This document shows, piece after piece, positions 18,805-28,528 of a stretch of 32,601 nucleotides of DNA (the stretch's first letter is position 1; each line of letters opens with the position of its first letter). The stretch comes from Bacteroidota bacterium. Lineage in GTDB: Bacteria; Bacteroidota; Bacteroidia; Chitinophagales; Saprospiraceae. The notes beneath the pieces were generated by a model that did not search any database, was not told the DNA's origin, and worked only from the letters and a program-made list of their open reading frames with translations. The stretch is taken from assembly GCA_008501835.1 (NCBI GenBank), contig QQUB01000726.1, positions 1 through 32,601 on the forward strand. Direction: 5' to 3'. Position numbers and translations under genes: made by a program.

Positions 18805-20469
18805 ATGCACTTAAGAAAAAGTCTTCAGACACGCTTTCCCACCTCCAGGAATTCTATCCCTGCTGTGGTCTTTTTCACAACCACATTAATCCTAGGCTGG
18901 CTTATCCTTCCCGACTATGGAATATCCTGGGATGAGTTTCTTCAAAGACGTTATGGGTTAATGGCCTATGATCATGTAGTGAGAACCTTTGGTCTGGATT
19001 GGCAAATGTATTATCCCGACTACTTTTTGGAATCTACAGCCGGTAGACAATATTCTATCATCTTTTCATTGATCGCTGCTGCATTTGAAAGAGTTTTAAG
19101 CATTGACCCAGCAGATCATTATGCCCAATTTCAGCTGCGGCATAAAATGATTTTCCTGTTATTTTGGTTTTCAACTATTTGTTTTTACAAAATCCTTAAA
19201 GAAAGGTTCTCAGAGAATAATACTAAGCCCCATGGAAACTCTTCTGTCTATTTTCCACTATTGGGGACATTGTTACTATTGCTCACTCCAAGGATTTTCG
19301 GGCACTCCTTTTTTAACCCCAAAGACATTGTTTTACTGTCTTTTTACATAATTAGTCTTTACACCCTTCTCCGTTTTCTGAAAAAAACGACATTGCTTAC
19401 AGGTTTCCTACATGGCATTGCCTGCGCATTTGTAGTCAATGCCCGTACTCCCGGATTGATCGTTCCTGTTTTGACTATTATTTTTTTCCTTGCCTTTGTA
19501 ATACCTAAGCGGCACCAGCTAAACAGAAAGGCCTGGACCAGGTTTGCTGGCAGTAACATAATTTTTGTCCTGACATTCGTAATTTTTGCCATTGCTTTTT
19601 TCCCTTATCTCTGGGGTGACTTTCAGGGCCGAGCGATTGAATCGTTTAATTTAATGTCCAATTTCCCCAAAGAGGTCAGCACGCTTATGTTTGGCCAATA
19701 TGTAAACAATACTCCCCCACCCTTTTATTACCCATACGCCTGGATGGGGGTAACTCTGCCATTATTAAACCTTTTTTTACTGGCAATGGGGTTAATTTGG
19801 TTTACAAGGGCTTTGACACTAAACCTGGCAAAACTTAAGTTATGGTCCTCCTTTGCTGAATTTACTGACCTAATTTTCTTTTGCTTTTTTACCGGACCGA
19901 TGTTTGCAGTATGGCTTTTCCAATCTACGTTGTATGACGGGTGGCGCCATCTTTATTTTGTGTATCCGCCTGCCCTTGTCCTGGGTTTGGTATTTCTTTA
20001 CAGAATACTAACCGATAAACGCAAGTGGGTGAGGCAAGCTGGCTTAGCTGTAACCATACTCAGTTGCCTACACACTGCTGCGGAAATGATCAAAATCCAC
20101 CCACATCAACAAGTCTATTTCAATGAATTGGCCGGGGACAACTTAATGGAACGGTTTGAAATGGATTATTGGGGAGTAGCTTATAAACAGGCTTTTGAAG
20201 AGATCGTGCGACGGGATACTACCGGCCAACAAATTCATGTTCATTGTGCCAATCAGCCTTGTTATGATAATTACTTCGCCCTGCCGGAACAGATTAAATC
20301 GAAGATAAGAATGCGTTATGGTATTGAGGTGGCAACCTACTACCTCTCCAATTATCGATGGGAACACACCATGGAAAAGTTTTGCAATGGGGAATATCCT
20401 TTTGAAGATGAGTATTTTTCTATTAAAGCAAATGGAGAGCGGATTATTGGGGTGTATCGGGTGAAATAA
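18805..20469 (+). CDS. Polytopic membrane GT-C-fold glycosyltransferase-like protein (GT39/ArnT-like)
   Basis: ORF 554 aa with many hydrophobic segments; early luminal GISWDE acidic motif, LLTPRIFGHSFFNPKDIVLLSFY, NARTPGLIVPV. Confidence 0.75.
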   Translation: MHLRKSLQTRFPTSRNSIPAVVFFTTTLILGWLILPDYGISWDEFLQRRYGLMAYDHVVRTFGLDWQMYYPDYFLESTAGRQYSIIFSLIAAAFERVLSIDPADHYAQFQLRHKMIFLLFWFSTICFYKILKERFSENNTKPHGNSSVYFPLLGTLLLLLTPRIFGHSFFNPKDIVLLSFYIISLYTLLRFLKKTTLLTGFLHGIACAFVVNARTPGLIVPVLTIIFFLAFVIPKRHQLNRKAWTRFAGSNIIFVLTFVIFAIAFFPYLWGDFQGRAIESFNLMSNFPKEVSTLMFGQYVNNTPPPFYYPYAWMGVTLPLLNLFLLAMGLIWFTRALTLNLAKLKLWSSFAEFTDLIFFCFFTGPMFAVWLFQSTLYDGWRHLYFVYPPALVLGLVFLYRILTDKRKWVRQAGLAVTILSCLHTAAEMIKIHPHQQVYFNELAGDNLMERFEMDYWGVAYKQAFEEIVRRDTTGQQIHVHCANQPCYDNYFALPEQIKSKIRMRYGIEVATYYLSNYRWEHTMEKFCNGEYPFEDEYFSIKANGERIIGVYRVK

Positions 20470-20536
20470 GATTTGAATGCAGGTTGGCAGAAATTAAGGG
20501 GAAATAATTCTATTGATCGTCGAATACATTAAAACG

Positions 20537-20720
20537 AAAATAATTTAACCGCAATGGCGCCAGGAAGCGCAATGTTCGCAAAGAAAAACCATTTTGAACC
20601 AATTCTTCCAACAGGCTTAACTTGACATTGTTTTCAGTGGTCTTGTAAAGTGACCCAGAAAGCTTCAACATCCTTTGCGCACCTTGCGCTCCATTGCGAA
20701 CTTTGCGGTTAATTATTTCA
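20537..20720. repeat. Inverted-repeat pair (TTTAACCGCAA...GCGCAA family) between convergent genes
   Basis: Left arm 20537-20583 aaaataatttaaccgcaatggcgccaggaagcgcaatgttcgcaaag; right arm 20673-20720, whose reverse complement is aaataattaaccgcaaagttcgcaatggagcgcaaggtgcgcaaag. Confidence 0.75.
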
Positions 20721-20737
20721 ACTATTCACCAAAACTC

Positions 20738-21970
20738 TTACTTCCCATTCAAAGCCAAAATCGGATCCAGTTGGGCAGCTTTCCTTGCAGGGTATACTCC
20801 AAAGACAATGCCTATTACAAAAGTAAACAGGAAAGAAAAGATGATGGAGCTAATGGAAACGATAGCCGTATTCTCTGTAAAATAATCCAGATACATAGCC
20901 ACAGAAACACCTATCATGATACCTATGGCGCCGCCAAAAATTCCCAAAACCATGGATTCACTCAAAAACTGAAGAACAATATCAAACGGTTTGGCACCTA
21001 CAGCCATTTTCAATCCTATCTCTCTGGAGCGTTCCTTTACAGAAAGCAACATCACTGCTAAAATTCCGGCACCTCCAACCAGCAAGGACAATCCCGCCAC
21101 CCCGGCAATTAACATGCTGAAGTTCCTGGCGGTTTCCCGCTGAGCCTCCAGGGCCCGGATCTGGTTAGTTATGATAAAGTCATCAGATTTATTGAGCCGT
21201 TCCAGCCTGTGTGTTTCCCGCAGGATTTCCTCGATGATTGTTTTGGTAGGTACCAGTTGATCTGTCTCGTGGACCTGCACATAAATATTTGCCAGATAAT
21301 TCACATTAAATACCCTTCGAAAGGCAGTCTTTAACGGGATAAGGATATTGGTATCTTCATTACTGCCCTGAGCTGTGGATCCTTTGGACTGCAGCACACC
21401 AATGATCTCAAACATAACACCCCCAATTTTTATTCGCTCCCCAATAGGGTCAACATCCTTAAACAACGTTGTTTTTATCTGGTTACCGATAACCGCAACT
21501 CGTCGGGCCAGGGTATTCTCATCTTCATCAAAACACCGGCCATCCTCCAAATGGTAATTCTTAATATCAAAATAGGAAGGATTGGTACCAATAACGGTTG
21601 CATTGGTAAAAAGGCTACCATACTTTACCTGTTTACCACCTTCCTGAACCGGAGCGATGGCTTTTAACACTTCCGTATCAATATTCTCAATCAAAGCCTC
21701 CTGGTCCTTTAAATTTAGGGTAGTGATCTGGCGGGTTTGGTTAGCCCTGCCCGCCAGTGTTTCCTTTTTTCCGGCATTGATCACCAAAACATTAGTTCCG
21801 TTTTGCTGGATCTGCTCCAAAATGTCCTGCTGGGCTCCATTGCCTATTGCCACCATGATGATCACCGCAGCAATGCCAATAGCAACGCCAAGCATAGCCA
21901 AAACAGCTTTACTCTTTTGAAGCAACATCACCCTCAGGGCACCTTTAACAATCCGGAAATAACGATTCAT
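20738..21970 (-). CDS. ABC transporter permease, MacB/FtsX-like
   Basis: ORF 410 aa; MLGVAIGIAAVIIMVAIGNGAQQDI, VKERSREIGLKMAVGAKPFDIVLQFLSESMVLGIFGGAIGI, GVYPARKAAQLDPILAL. Confidence 0.95.
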   Translation of the reverse strand: MNRYFRIVKGALRVMLLQKSKAVLAMLGVAIGIAAVIIMVAIGNGAQQDILEQIQQNGTNVLVINAGKKETLAGRANQTRQITTLNLKDQEALIENIDTEVLKAIAPVQEGGKQVKYGSLFTNATVIGTNPSYFDIKNYHLEDGRCFDEDENTLARRVAVIGNQIKTTLFKDVDPIGERIKIGGVMFEIIGVLQSKGSTAQGSNEDTNILIPLKTAFRRVFNVNYLANIYVQVHETDQLVPTKTIIEEILRETHRLERLNKSDDFIITNQIRALEAQRETARNFSMLIAGVAGLSLLVGGAGILAVMLLSVKERSREIGLKMAVGAKPFDIVLQFLSESMVLGIFGGAIGIMIGVSVAMYLDYFTENTAIVSISSIIFSFLFTFVIGIVFGVYPARKAAQLDPILALNGK

Positions 21971-21978
21971 GTTGTTTA

Positions 21979-23178
21979 TTAAGTCAAATTTTCAATAGGA
22001 TCAAGTTTTGCGGCTTTCCTTGCTGGAACAACGCCGGCCACAATCCCAACTACCACCGGGATCACAATACTGAGTACGATTGACAATGGGGATACCACTA
22101 ATGGCATCATTCTGGAGGCAATGGTAATCAGGATCACTGCCAACACAATGGCGATAATGGCACCAACGAGCGCTATCGTAACGGACTCCCATAAAAACTG
22201 GTGAAAAATATTTTGAGAACTGGCCCCAACAGCTTTCCGCAATCCAATCTCATGCCGGCGTTCTTTTAAAGAAGTTAACATGAGCACAGCAATAACGATA
22301 CCTCCAACAGCAATGGCTATCAAAGCTACCAATGGCAGAAATACGGAAAAGGTTTTATTCATAGAATCAATCATCTGCTCTACCTGAACAGTGGTAATGA
22401 TGCTGAAATCATCTTCTTCATCAGCTGTCAGTGCATGTTGCTCCCTCATTATTTCTGTTATTTCTTCCACCGTTAGCGGGATATGGTCAGCGTCCTCTGC
22501 AATGATCTGGGCGAAGGCGATATTATCGGAGTTTAACACCCTACGCTGCATTGTAGTCACGGGCACGTAGATGTCTTCGTCTCTGTCCAGGCCGTGGGCA
22601 TCCACCCCTTCGTCAGCGAGAATTCCCTTGACGGTAAAAGGGATATTATTGATCCTGATCTGACTTCCAATCGGATCTGCTCCATCAAATAAACGCTCCA
22701 CTATCCTGGAGCCAACCAGAGCCACCCTGGCGCTTGATTCCATATCCTCACTGGTGATATATTCACCTTTACTTACCCCACGATTCCAGACTTCAGCCCC
22801 TCTTTCTGAATGGCCATAAACAGTAACTTCAGTATTATTACCTTCAAAAACGATATCTCCATTGGTGGAAACAACCGGATCCCAAATCTTTATATTGTCA
22901 ATATTAGCTTCGATGTATTCAACATCTTCAATTTTTAAAGGATACTTACTGTAACCGCCCCCCATCATTCCTCCACCTCCTGAAGCCAGCAGAATACTAT
23001 TGGCTCCAAAGGTCTTTTTCACGGTATCCATCATGGCCTTTTTACCCCCTTCCCCCATCGACATAGACAACAAAAGTGCCAGGCCGCCAATGATAATTCC
23101 TAAGGTCATAAAAAAGGTTCTTAGTTTATTACGCCAAAGTATCCTGAAACTACTTTGTATTACTTTTTTGGTATTCAT
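21979..23178 (-). CDS. ABC transporter permease, MacB/FtsX-like (second paralogue)
   Basis: ORF 399 aa; MTLGIIIGGLALLLSMSMGEGGKKAM, LKERRHEIGLRKAVGASSQNIFHQFLWESVTIALVGAIIAI, VPARKAAKLDPIENLT. Confidence 0.95.
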   Translation of the reverse strand: MNTKKVIQSSFRILWRNKLRTFFMTLGIIIGGLALLLSMSMGEGGKKAMMDTVKKTFGANSILLASGGGGMMGGGYSKYPLKIEDVEYIEANIDNIKIWDPVVSTNGDIVFEGNNTEVTVYGHSERGAEVWNRGVSKGEYITSEDMESSARVALVGSRIVERLFDGADPIGSQIRINNIPFTVKGILADEGVDAHGLDRDEDIYVPVTTMQRRVLNSDNIAFAQIIAEDADHIPLTVEEITEIMREQHALTADEEDDFSIITTVQVEQMIDSMNKTFSVFLPLVALIAIAVGGIVIAVLMLTSLKERRHEIGLRKAVGASSQNIFHQFLWESVTIALVGAIIAIVLAVILITIASRMMPLVVSPLSIVLSIVIPVVVGIVAGVVPARKAAKLDPIENLT

Positions 23179-23199
23179 AAATTTTTGTCTTTGTTTGAA

Positions 23200-23871
23200 T
23201 TAATTTTGAATATCATCACTGATCACTCCATCTGTAATCTGGATGGTTCTTTTAGTCTGAGCTGCGATTTCCTTTTCATGTGTGATAATGACGATCGTTC
23301 TGCCTTGTTCATTCAATCGTTTGAGAATATTCAGAATATCCTTTGTTGATTCGCTGTCCAGGTTTCCGGTAGGCTCATCTGCGAAAATGACTTCCGGGTC
23401 ATTGACCAGGGCTCTGGCAATAGCCACCCGTTGTTGCTGACCTCCTGAAAGTTCGTTAGGGTAATGGTTCGCACGATCCTTAAGGCCTACCGATTCAAGT
23501 GATGCCAACGCTTTTTTCCGAATGTCCGTTTTATCAGAGTAAATAAGTGGTAATTCCACATTTTCTGCTGCGGTTGTTTTATCCAGCAAATGGAATTGTT
23601 GAAATACAAATCCAAACTTGCGGTTACGGGCCTCTGCCAGTTCATCAATAGTCAAGTCGTTGACCGGCTTTCCATCCAGCAGATAGGCACCGCTGGTAGG
23701 CTGGTCCAATAAGCCAAGGATATTCATCATAGTGGACTTCCCTGAACCAGAGGCTCCGATAATGGATACAAACTCCCCTGGCTCAATCACCAGAGAGGCA
23801 TCGTTGAGTCCCAGCACTTCGTTTTCTTTGCCTGCGTTGTAAACCTTTGTGACATTTTTTAATTCTATCAT
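23200..23871 (-). CDS. ABC transporter ATP-binding protein (MacB/LolD-type)
   Basis: ORF 223 aa; Walker [26 protein letters not shown] signature, Walker [14 protein letters not shown]. Confidence 0.97.
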   Translation of the reverse strand: MIELKNVTKVYNAGKENEVLGLNDASLVIEPGEFVSIIGASGSGKSTMMNILGLLDQPTSGAYLLDGKPVNDLTIDELAEARNRKFGFVFQQFHLLDKTTAAENVELPLIYSDKTDIRKKALASLESVGLKDRANHYPNELSGGQQQRVAIARALVNDPEVIFADEPTGNLDSESTKDILNILKRLNEQGRTIVIITHEKEIAAQTKRTIQITDGVISDDIQN

Positions 23872-23933
23872 GATTAGTCTTTTTTGAAATCTTGAGATAA
23901 TGGGTTCGTCAATTTGAGGTAGGCTATTTTGGT

Positions 23934-23996
23934 GTTGAACAAGGCAAAAAACGTAGGCATCCGTCCGGACGGCGAGGCTTTTTAACGCTGTTCAAC
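23934..23996. repeat. Imperfect foldback element between ABC ATPase and HlyD genes
   Basis: gttgaac (23934-23940) inverted with gttcaac (23990-23996), around the perfect 12-nt palindrome ccgtccggacgg (23961-23972). Confidence 0.55.
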
Positions 23997-24032
23997 GGCA
24001 AAAGAGGCAGCTCAAAAGTCGAATTTATTGTT

Positions 24033-25193
24033 TCAAGGTTTCTTAGGATTGGTAACAATGCGATCGCCTTCCTGCAAACCGCTGATAATTTCTGTGTAAT
24101 ATTTATCCCGGACTCCCGTGGTTACTTTCCGGAATTCCAGAGTTTCGTCCAGTTGTTGTTGCACCATTTTTTCTCCTTCGATTTTCACCACTGCCCTATT
24201 TGGAACTACAAGGACTTGTTCCTTCTTTTCAAGATGAATGTTTACCGTAGAGGTCATCTCTGGACGAAGGATTTTGTCTTGTTTGTCGATAATTTCGACA
24301 AGTGCGAGATAGTTGACCACATTATCTTTGATTTCAGCCTGCGGATAAATCCGCGTGACTTCACCGTCAAAAATGGTTTCGCTATAAGTATCTACTGTAA
24401 ATGTTGCTTTTTGGCCCTGCTCAATGCGACCGATATCCGTTTCATCGATATAGGTCCAGATTTCCAGCCGATCCAGGTCGAGGATGGTAACGAAGGTTGG
24501 TGCTGCAAAACTGGCTGCCACTGTTTCGCCTTCCTGTGTAGCTACTGAAGCCACCACCCCGGAAATGGGCGCTGTTATTTTGGTATACCCTAATTTTGTT
24601 GCCACAAAATCCCGGTTGGCTTTTTGCTGCGCCACAAAAGCCTCCTGCTGTTTGATGAGTGCCTTTTGTTGTTCCACCTGAGCCAGCACCTGCAGGTAGG
24701 AGGCTTCTGTTTGATCATATTCTGACTGCGACGCGTAATTCTTTTCCAGCAATTTTTCCATTCGCTGCATGGACACTTTCAGAAAATTAAGGTTGGCTTC
24801 AATACTTTTCAAATTAGCATGACCACTCTTCAAACTGGCCTTTGCATTTTGAAGGCTGGCATCAGCCTGGTTGTATTGAGCCTGGTATTCCGCGGGGTCT
24901 ATTTCTGCCAGCAATTGTCCTTTTTTAACCTCATCGCCAATATTTACATATAACTTTTTGACGATCCCGGATACACTGGACCCTACTTTGACCTCTGCCC
25001 CAACCTTCGGCTTGATTATTCCGGTAGCCAGGACTTTGGTGCTAATATCCCGTCGTTTGACCGTAGCTGTTCTGACTTTGGCCTGAAGGTCTTTTCCGGC
25101 TTTATTTTTCTTCATTAATAGATAAGCAGAACCTCCGCCGATTACAATAATGGCCAGAATCCACCATATATATGATCTCTTCTTTTTTAGCAT
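24033..25193 (-). CDS. Periplasmic adaptor subunit (HlyD/MacA family)
   Basis: ORF 386 aa; N-terminal TM segment; VKVGSSVSGIVKKLYVNIGDEVKKGQLLAEIDPAEYQAQYNQADASL, coiled hairpin, TKITAPISGVVASVATQEGETV. Confidence 0.95.
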   Translation of the reverse strand: MLKKKRSYIWWILAIIVIGGGSAYLLMKKNKAGKDLQAKVRTATVKRRDISTKVLATGIIKPKVGAEVKVGSSVSGIVKKLYVNIGDEVKKGQLLAEIDPAEYQAQYNQADASLQNAKASLKSGHANLKSIEANLNFLKVSMQRMEKLLEKNYASQSEYDQTEASYLQVLAQVEQQKALIKQQEAFVAQQKANRDFVATKLGYTKITAPISGVVASVATQEGETVAASFAAPTFVTILDLDRLEIWTYIDETDIGRIEQGQKATFTVDTYSETIFDGEVTRIYPQAEIKDNVVNYLALVEIIDKQDKILRPEMTSTVNIHLEKKEQVLVVPNRAVVKIEGEKMVQQQLDETLEFRKVTTGVRDKYYTEIISGLQEGDRIVTNPKKP

Positions 25194-25204
25194 GTTATGT
25201 TAGA

Positions 25205-26449
25205 TTATAAAGTTCCTAAAAGTCGTAGTTTTTTAATTTGAGCCCTGCGCAGGTCCGCCAGTGCATTGATGTATTCCAGCTCGGCATTCAGGTGAAAAAT
25301 ACGGGCATCTGTAACACTGTTGAAAGAGGTGAGCCCTTCCCTGAATTCTCCTTCCGCAATAGTTACATTTTCTTCCGCACTGGTGAGGGCAAACTTTAAG
25401 TTATCGATCCGTTGGGAAGCTTCCTCAATAGCTATTTCTGTAGACTCCAACTGTCTTTGAATTTCCCATTTCAGTCCAACTCTTCCCAAACCAAGTTGTT
25501 GTAATCGCACCTTTTCCTGTTCGACATTTTTTCTAAGGCGACCGGCGTTAAAAAGGGGGATGCTGAGATTAATTCCGGCATTCCAGTTAAACCCGTAATC
25601 GATAAACATGGAATTCCCATATCCGGCAGTACCATAGGCGGCCACAGTAGGTTTCAAATCCGCCCGGGCACTTTCCATAACGGCTTCCTGAGCCCGTGCC
25701 TCTGCTTCAGCCCGTAACATTTCAGGAAAGGCATCGATGGAATAATCCTCCTCGGGCATTTCATAAAACATTTCTAAGCTCCCTTCTACTCCATCTATAT
25801 TCAGGGGCCTGTTTAATGGTATTTCAAGTTGATTGATGCTGCTCTCCAGGTTCTTCTCTGCAACTGCAATAGCTGTTGTTGAATTATTAAAGGCTACCCT
25901 GGCCTGCAATAAATTGGAATAACGGGTAACGCCGATTTCATACCGTTCATTGACTTCATCCAGCAACGCCTTGTCATTTTCATTTCTTTTCAGCAGTACT
26001 TTCAGTATTTCCTGGCTTTGTAATACATTGATGTAGGCAAGAGCAATGTTCTCTTTTAAATCCATCCAGGTCAAATGATAGCCTAGATCTACAGCCATTG
26101 TCTGGGCCTGGGCGGAGGCAATATTTTTCCTTCTTTTTCCAAAATCGAATAAGGTCAGATTGGCAGAAACGGTATTGTTCCAGGTAAGTTGATTTAAGGC
26201 AAATTCCGGGATATTCAAGGTGCTGAAGGTGCTGTTGGCTTCCACGGAGGGGAAATAGGCAGTTTTGAGTTTTTCCCGCTCTATTTCTGCAATGGAGACA
26301 TCGGCTTTAGCCATTTTTAGCTGCCAGTTGTGCTCCAAGGCGGTCATGTAACAATCCTGTAGGGAAAGCCGGGCCGGATCATCCTGAGCAAACAAGGCTG
26401 AATTGATAAGCAACAGGAATATCAGGGAAGAGATCAAGTTGTTCTTCAT
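25205..26449 (-). CDS. TolC-family outer membrane efflux protein
   Basis: ORF 414 aa; signal peptide; LSLQDCYMTALEHNWQLKMAKADVSIAEIEREKLKTAYFPSVEANSTF; NAGINLSIPLFNAGRLRKNVEQEKVRLQQ. Confidence 0.95.
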   Translation of the reverse strand: MKNNLISSLIFLLLINSALFAQDDPARLSLQDCYMTALEHNWQLKMAKADVSIAEIEREKLKTAYFPSVEANSTFSTLNIPEFALNQLTWNNTVSANLTLFDFGKRRKNIASAQAQTMAVDLGYHLTWMDLKENIALAYINVLQSQEILKVLLKRNENDKALLDEVNERYEIGVTRYSNLLQARVAFNNSTTAIAVAEKNLESSINQLEIPLNRPLNIDGVEGSLEMFYEMPEEDYSIDAFPEMLRAEAEARAQEAVMESARADLKPTVAAYGTAGYGNSMFIDYGFNWNAGINLSIPLFNAGRLRKNVEQEKVRLQQLGLGRVGLKWEIQRQLESTEIAIEEASQRIDNLKFALTSAEENVTIAEGEFREGLTSFNSVTDARIFHLNAELEYINALADLRRAQIKKLRLLGTL

Positions 26450-26501
26450 CTTGTATTTTTAATGTACATGACAAAGAAAACACCTTAGTCTTTCGAGAAT
26501 A

Positions 26502-26530
26502 TTTCAGAAATGTTTCAAATTGTAACAAGG
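26502..26530 (-). promoter_or_regulatory. Putative regulator-binding box upstream of tolC operon
   Basis: TTTCAGAAATGTTTCAAATTGTAACAAGG matches TTTCGGAAATGTAACAAATTGTTACAGG upstream of the RR gene (20/24 identical over the first 24 nt). Confidence 0.5.
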
Positions 26531-26609
26531 CGAGGGTTTCAAAATAAATTATGCCCAGCAACGAACTTCATCTTCCGGGTAAAACCCTTAACTGGGAAAT
26601 TTGATTTAT

Positions 26610-26707
26610 TTAACCGCAATTGGAACATAGTGACATCCCGAATGAGATTCTAAATCGAATATACACGTTGTGTCGGGAGGGCGCGAAGAAGCGCCAGGGG
26701 CGCAATG
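26610..26707. repeat. Interrupted copy of the TTAACCGCAAT...GCGCCAGG-GCGCAATG repeat
   Basis: tttaaccgcaat at ~26609-26620 and gcgccaggggcgcaatg at 26691-26707 match tttaaccgcaat (20544-20555) and gcgccaggaagcgcaatg (20557-20574), with ~70 nt between the halves here. Confidence 0.6.
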
Positions 26708-26771
26708 AGATTTTTGAGTATTGATGTTTGATTGAAATCCGTTAATTTTTCAGATATTCTAATGAATGATA

Positions 26772-27791
26772 TTAAACCGGAAAACTCAAAGAGGCCACCA
26801 CTCCGCCATCAACATTATTTTCAAGCTTCACTTCACCATTGTGGGCTTCCATTACTTTTTGCACGAGACTTAATCCCAGACCATAACCTCCCGTTTTACC
26901 AGGAGCTTTGGTTCTGGATTTTTCAACCTGGTAGAAGGTTTTGAAGACCATCGATAATTCCTCTTCAGGGATACCGATGCCATCGTCCTTTATTTGAACA
27001 ACAAACCTGTCTGCTTTCTGTTTTGCAGATACTTCAACAGGCGAACTATCCGGGCCGGAGAATTTGATCGCATTCTGGATTAGATTTTTTAGTGCTTTTT
27101 GAACTGCTTTTTCTTCAAAATTGAGTTCAAAAAGGACAGGCATGTTGTTGAGAAGAACTCGGGGAGTCGACTTATCAAAGGTTTTCACCACTTTTCTGAT
27201 AGTGGAAATAACATCTGCATTTTTGAACTCTCCTGTAATGATACCTTTTCTCAGTTTTTCTGCCTCCAGTATTTCATTGACCAGGTCTTCCAGTTCCTGA
27301 ACATCTTCAGCCATACTATCTTTTGCAGACTTGTCTTCCAGCATTTCAATCGCCAGCTTGAGTCGGGTAAGTGGTGTTTTCAATTCATGGCTGACATCCC
27401 GGAGCATTTTTTCCCGGGCATTCATCATTTCCCGGATTTCAAGAGCCATGGTATTAAAGGTATGGGAAAGTTCTCCCAACTCATCATTCCCCTCAACAGG
27501 TACTTTCACATCGAATTTTCCTTCCGAAACTTCCAAAGCTGCTCGGGTCAGTCCTTTGAGAGGTGCAATGTATTTTTTTAATACGTGGTAAGTGGAATAC
27601 AAAGCAAATATCAACAAGAAAAACAGGAAGCCTATCAAAAAATAATGGGCCGACATACTGATTCGAGGTATCTCCTGAGAAGCCAGAAAATAAACCACAA
27701 CAAACAAAAAAATGACGACCATTGCCATGACCAGCATCACCATGATCAGTCTGAAAAAAATCGAATGCGTCCGGAATCGTTTTTTATCCAT
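26772..27791 (-). CDS. HAMP-domain sensor histidine kinase
   Basis: Translation from MDKKRFRTHSIFFRL; two TM segments, HAMP, H-box RDVSHELKTPLTRLK, N-box NLIQNAIKFS, DGIGIPEEEL, GGYGLGLSL. The internal ATG at 27791 overlaps the RR stop, so it is preferred over the longer 27854 start. Confidence 0.95.
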   Translation of the reverse strand: MDKKRFRTHSIFFRLIMVMLVMAMVVIFLFVVVYFLASQEIPRISMSAHYFLIGFLFFLLIFALYSTYHVLKKYIAPLKGLTRAALEVSEGKFDVKVPVEGNDELGELSHTFNTMALEIREMMNAREKMLRDVSHELKTPLTRLKLAIEMLEDKSAKDSMAEDVQELEDLVNEILEAEKLRKGIITGEFKNADVISTIRKVVKTFDKSTPRVLLNNMPVLFELNFEEKAVQKALKNLIQNAIKFSGPDSSPVEVSAKQKADRFVVQIKDDGIGIPEEELSMVFKTFYQVEKSRTKAPGKTGGYGLGLSLVQKVMEAHNGEVKLENNVDGGVVASLSFPV

Positions 27792-28467
27792 TGCCTGTGA
27801 ATTTATATCCGGCGCCCCAGACGGTTTTAATATAAGTAGCACTGTTGTCGGCATTTTTGAGTTTTTTCCTCAACCTGCTGATAGATACATCAATCGATCT
27901 GTCAAAGGCCTCCCAATCCATTCCGCTAAGACCTTCCATTATTTGGTCGCGTGACAAAACCCTGCCTTTATTTTTGGCAAACAGAACCAACAGTTCAAAC
28001 TCTTTGGTCGTCAGGTCAACTTGCTCCCCTTCAATGAATACGGTATAACGATCTGTATCGATTTCCAATCGTCCAACCTTAATCACGGGGGTTCGGTCCA
28101 CCTCATTGACCCTCCTTAAAATGGTTTCCATCCTGGCCACTAATTCTCTAGGTTCAAAAGGCTTTGGAAGGTAATCATCGGCACCCAGTTCCAGACCAAC
28201 AATCCTGTCGTTGACATCTCCGCGGGCGGTGAGCATGATTATCGGCACCCGGCTTTTTTTCCGAATCCTGCGGCAGGTTTCAAAACCATCAATATTGGGT
28301 AACATTATATCCAGGATCACGAGATCAGGTTTGTCAGCAAAAACCATTTCGATTCCCGAAAGTGGTTCCAGGCTGAAAATAACCTTATACCCAAAACCGG
28401 ATAAATACTGGTTGAGGAGATTTACGATCTTGGCATCATCTTCAATGATCAGGACTTTTTTATTCAT
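27784..28467 (-). CDS. OmpR-family response regulator
   Basis: ORF 227 aa; VLIIEDDAKIVNLL, LVILDIMLPNIDGFE, GADDYLPKPFEPRELVARM; winged-helix TTKEFELLVLFAKNKGRVLSRDQIME. Confidence 0.97.
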   Translation of the reverse strand: MNKKVLIIEDDAKIVNLLNQYLSGFGYKVIFSLEPLSGIEMVFADKPDLVILDIMLPNIDGFETCRRIRKKSRVPIIMLTARGDVNDRIVGLELGADDYLPKPFEPRELVARMETILRRVNEVDRTPVIKVGRLEIDTDRYTVFIEGEQVDLTTKEFELLVLFAKNKGRVLSRDQIMEGLSGMDWEAFDRSIDVSISRLRKKLKNADNSATYIKTVWGAGYKFTGNG

Positions 28468-28528
28468 GCAGTGCTGTCGGTTATCCTGTAAAAATACGAC
28501 AAATTAGGCGGGCCTTGTAATGTAATTG

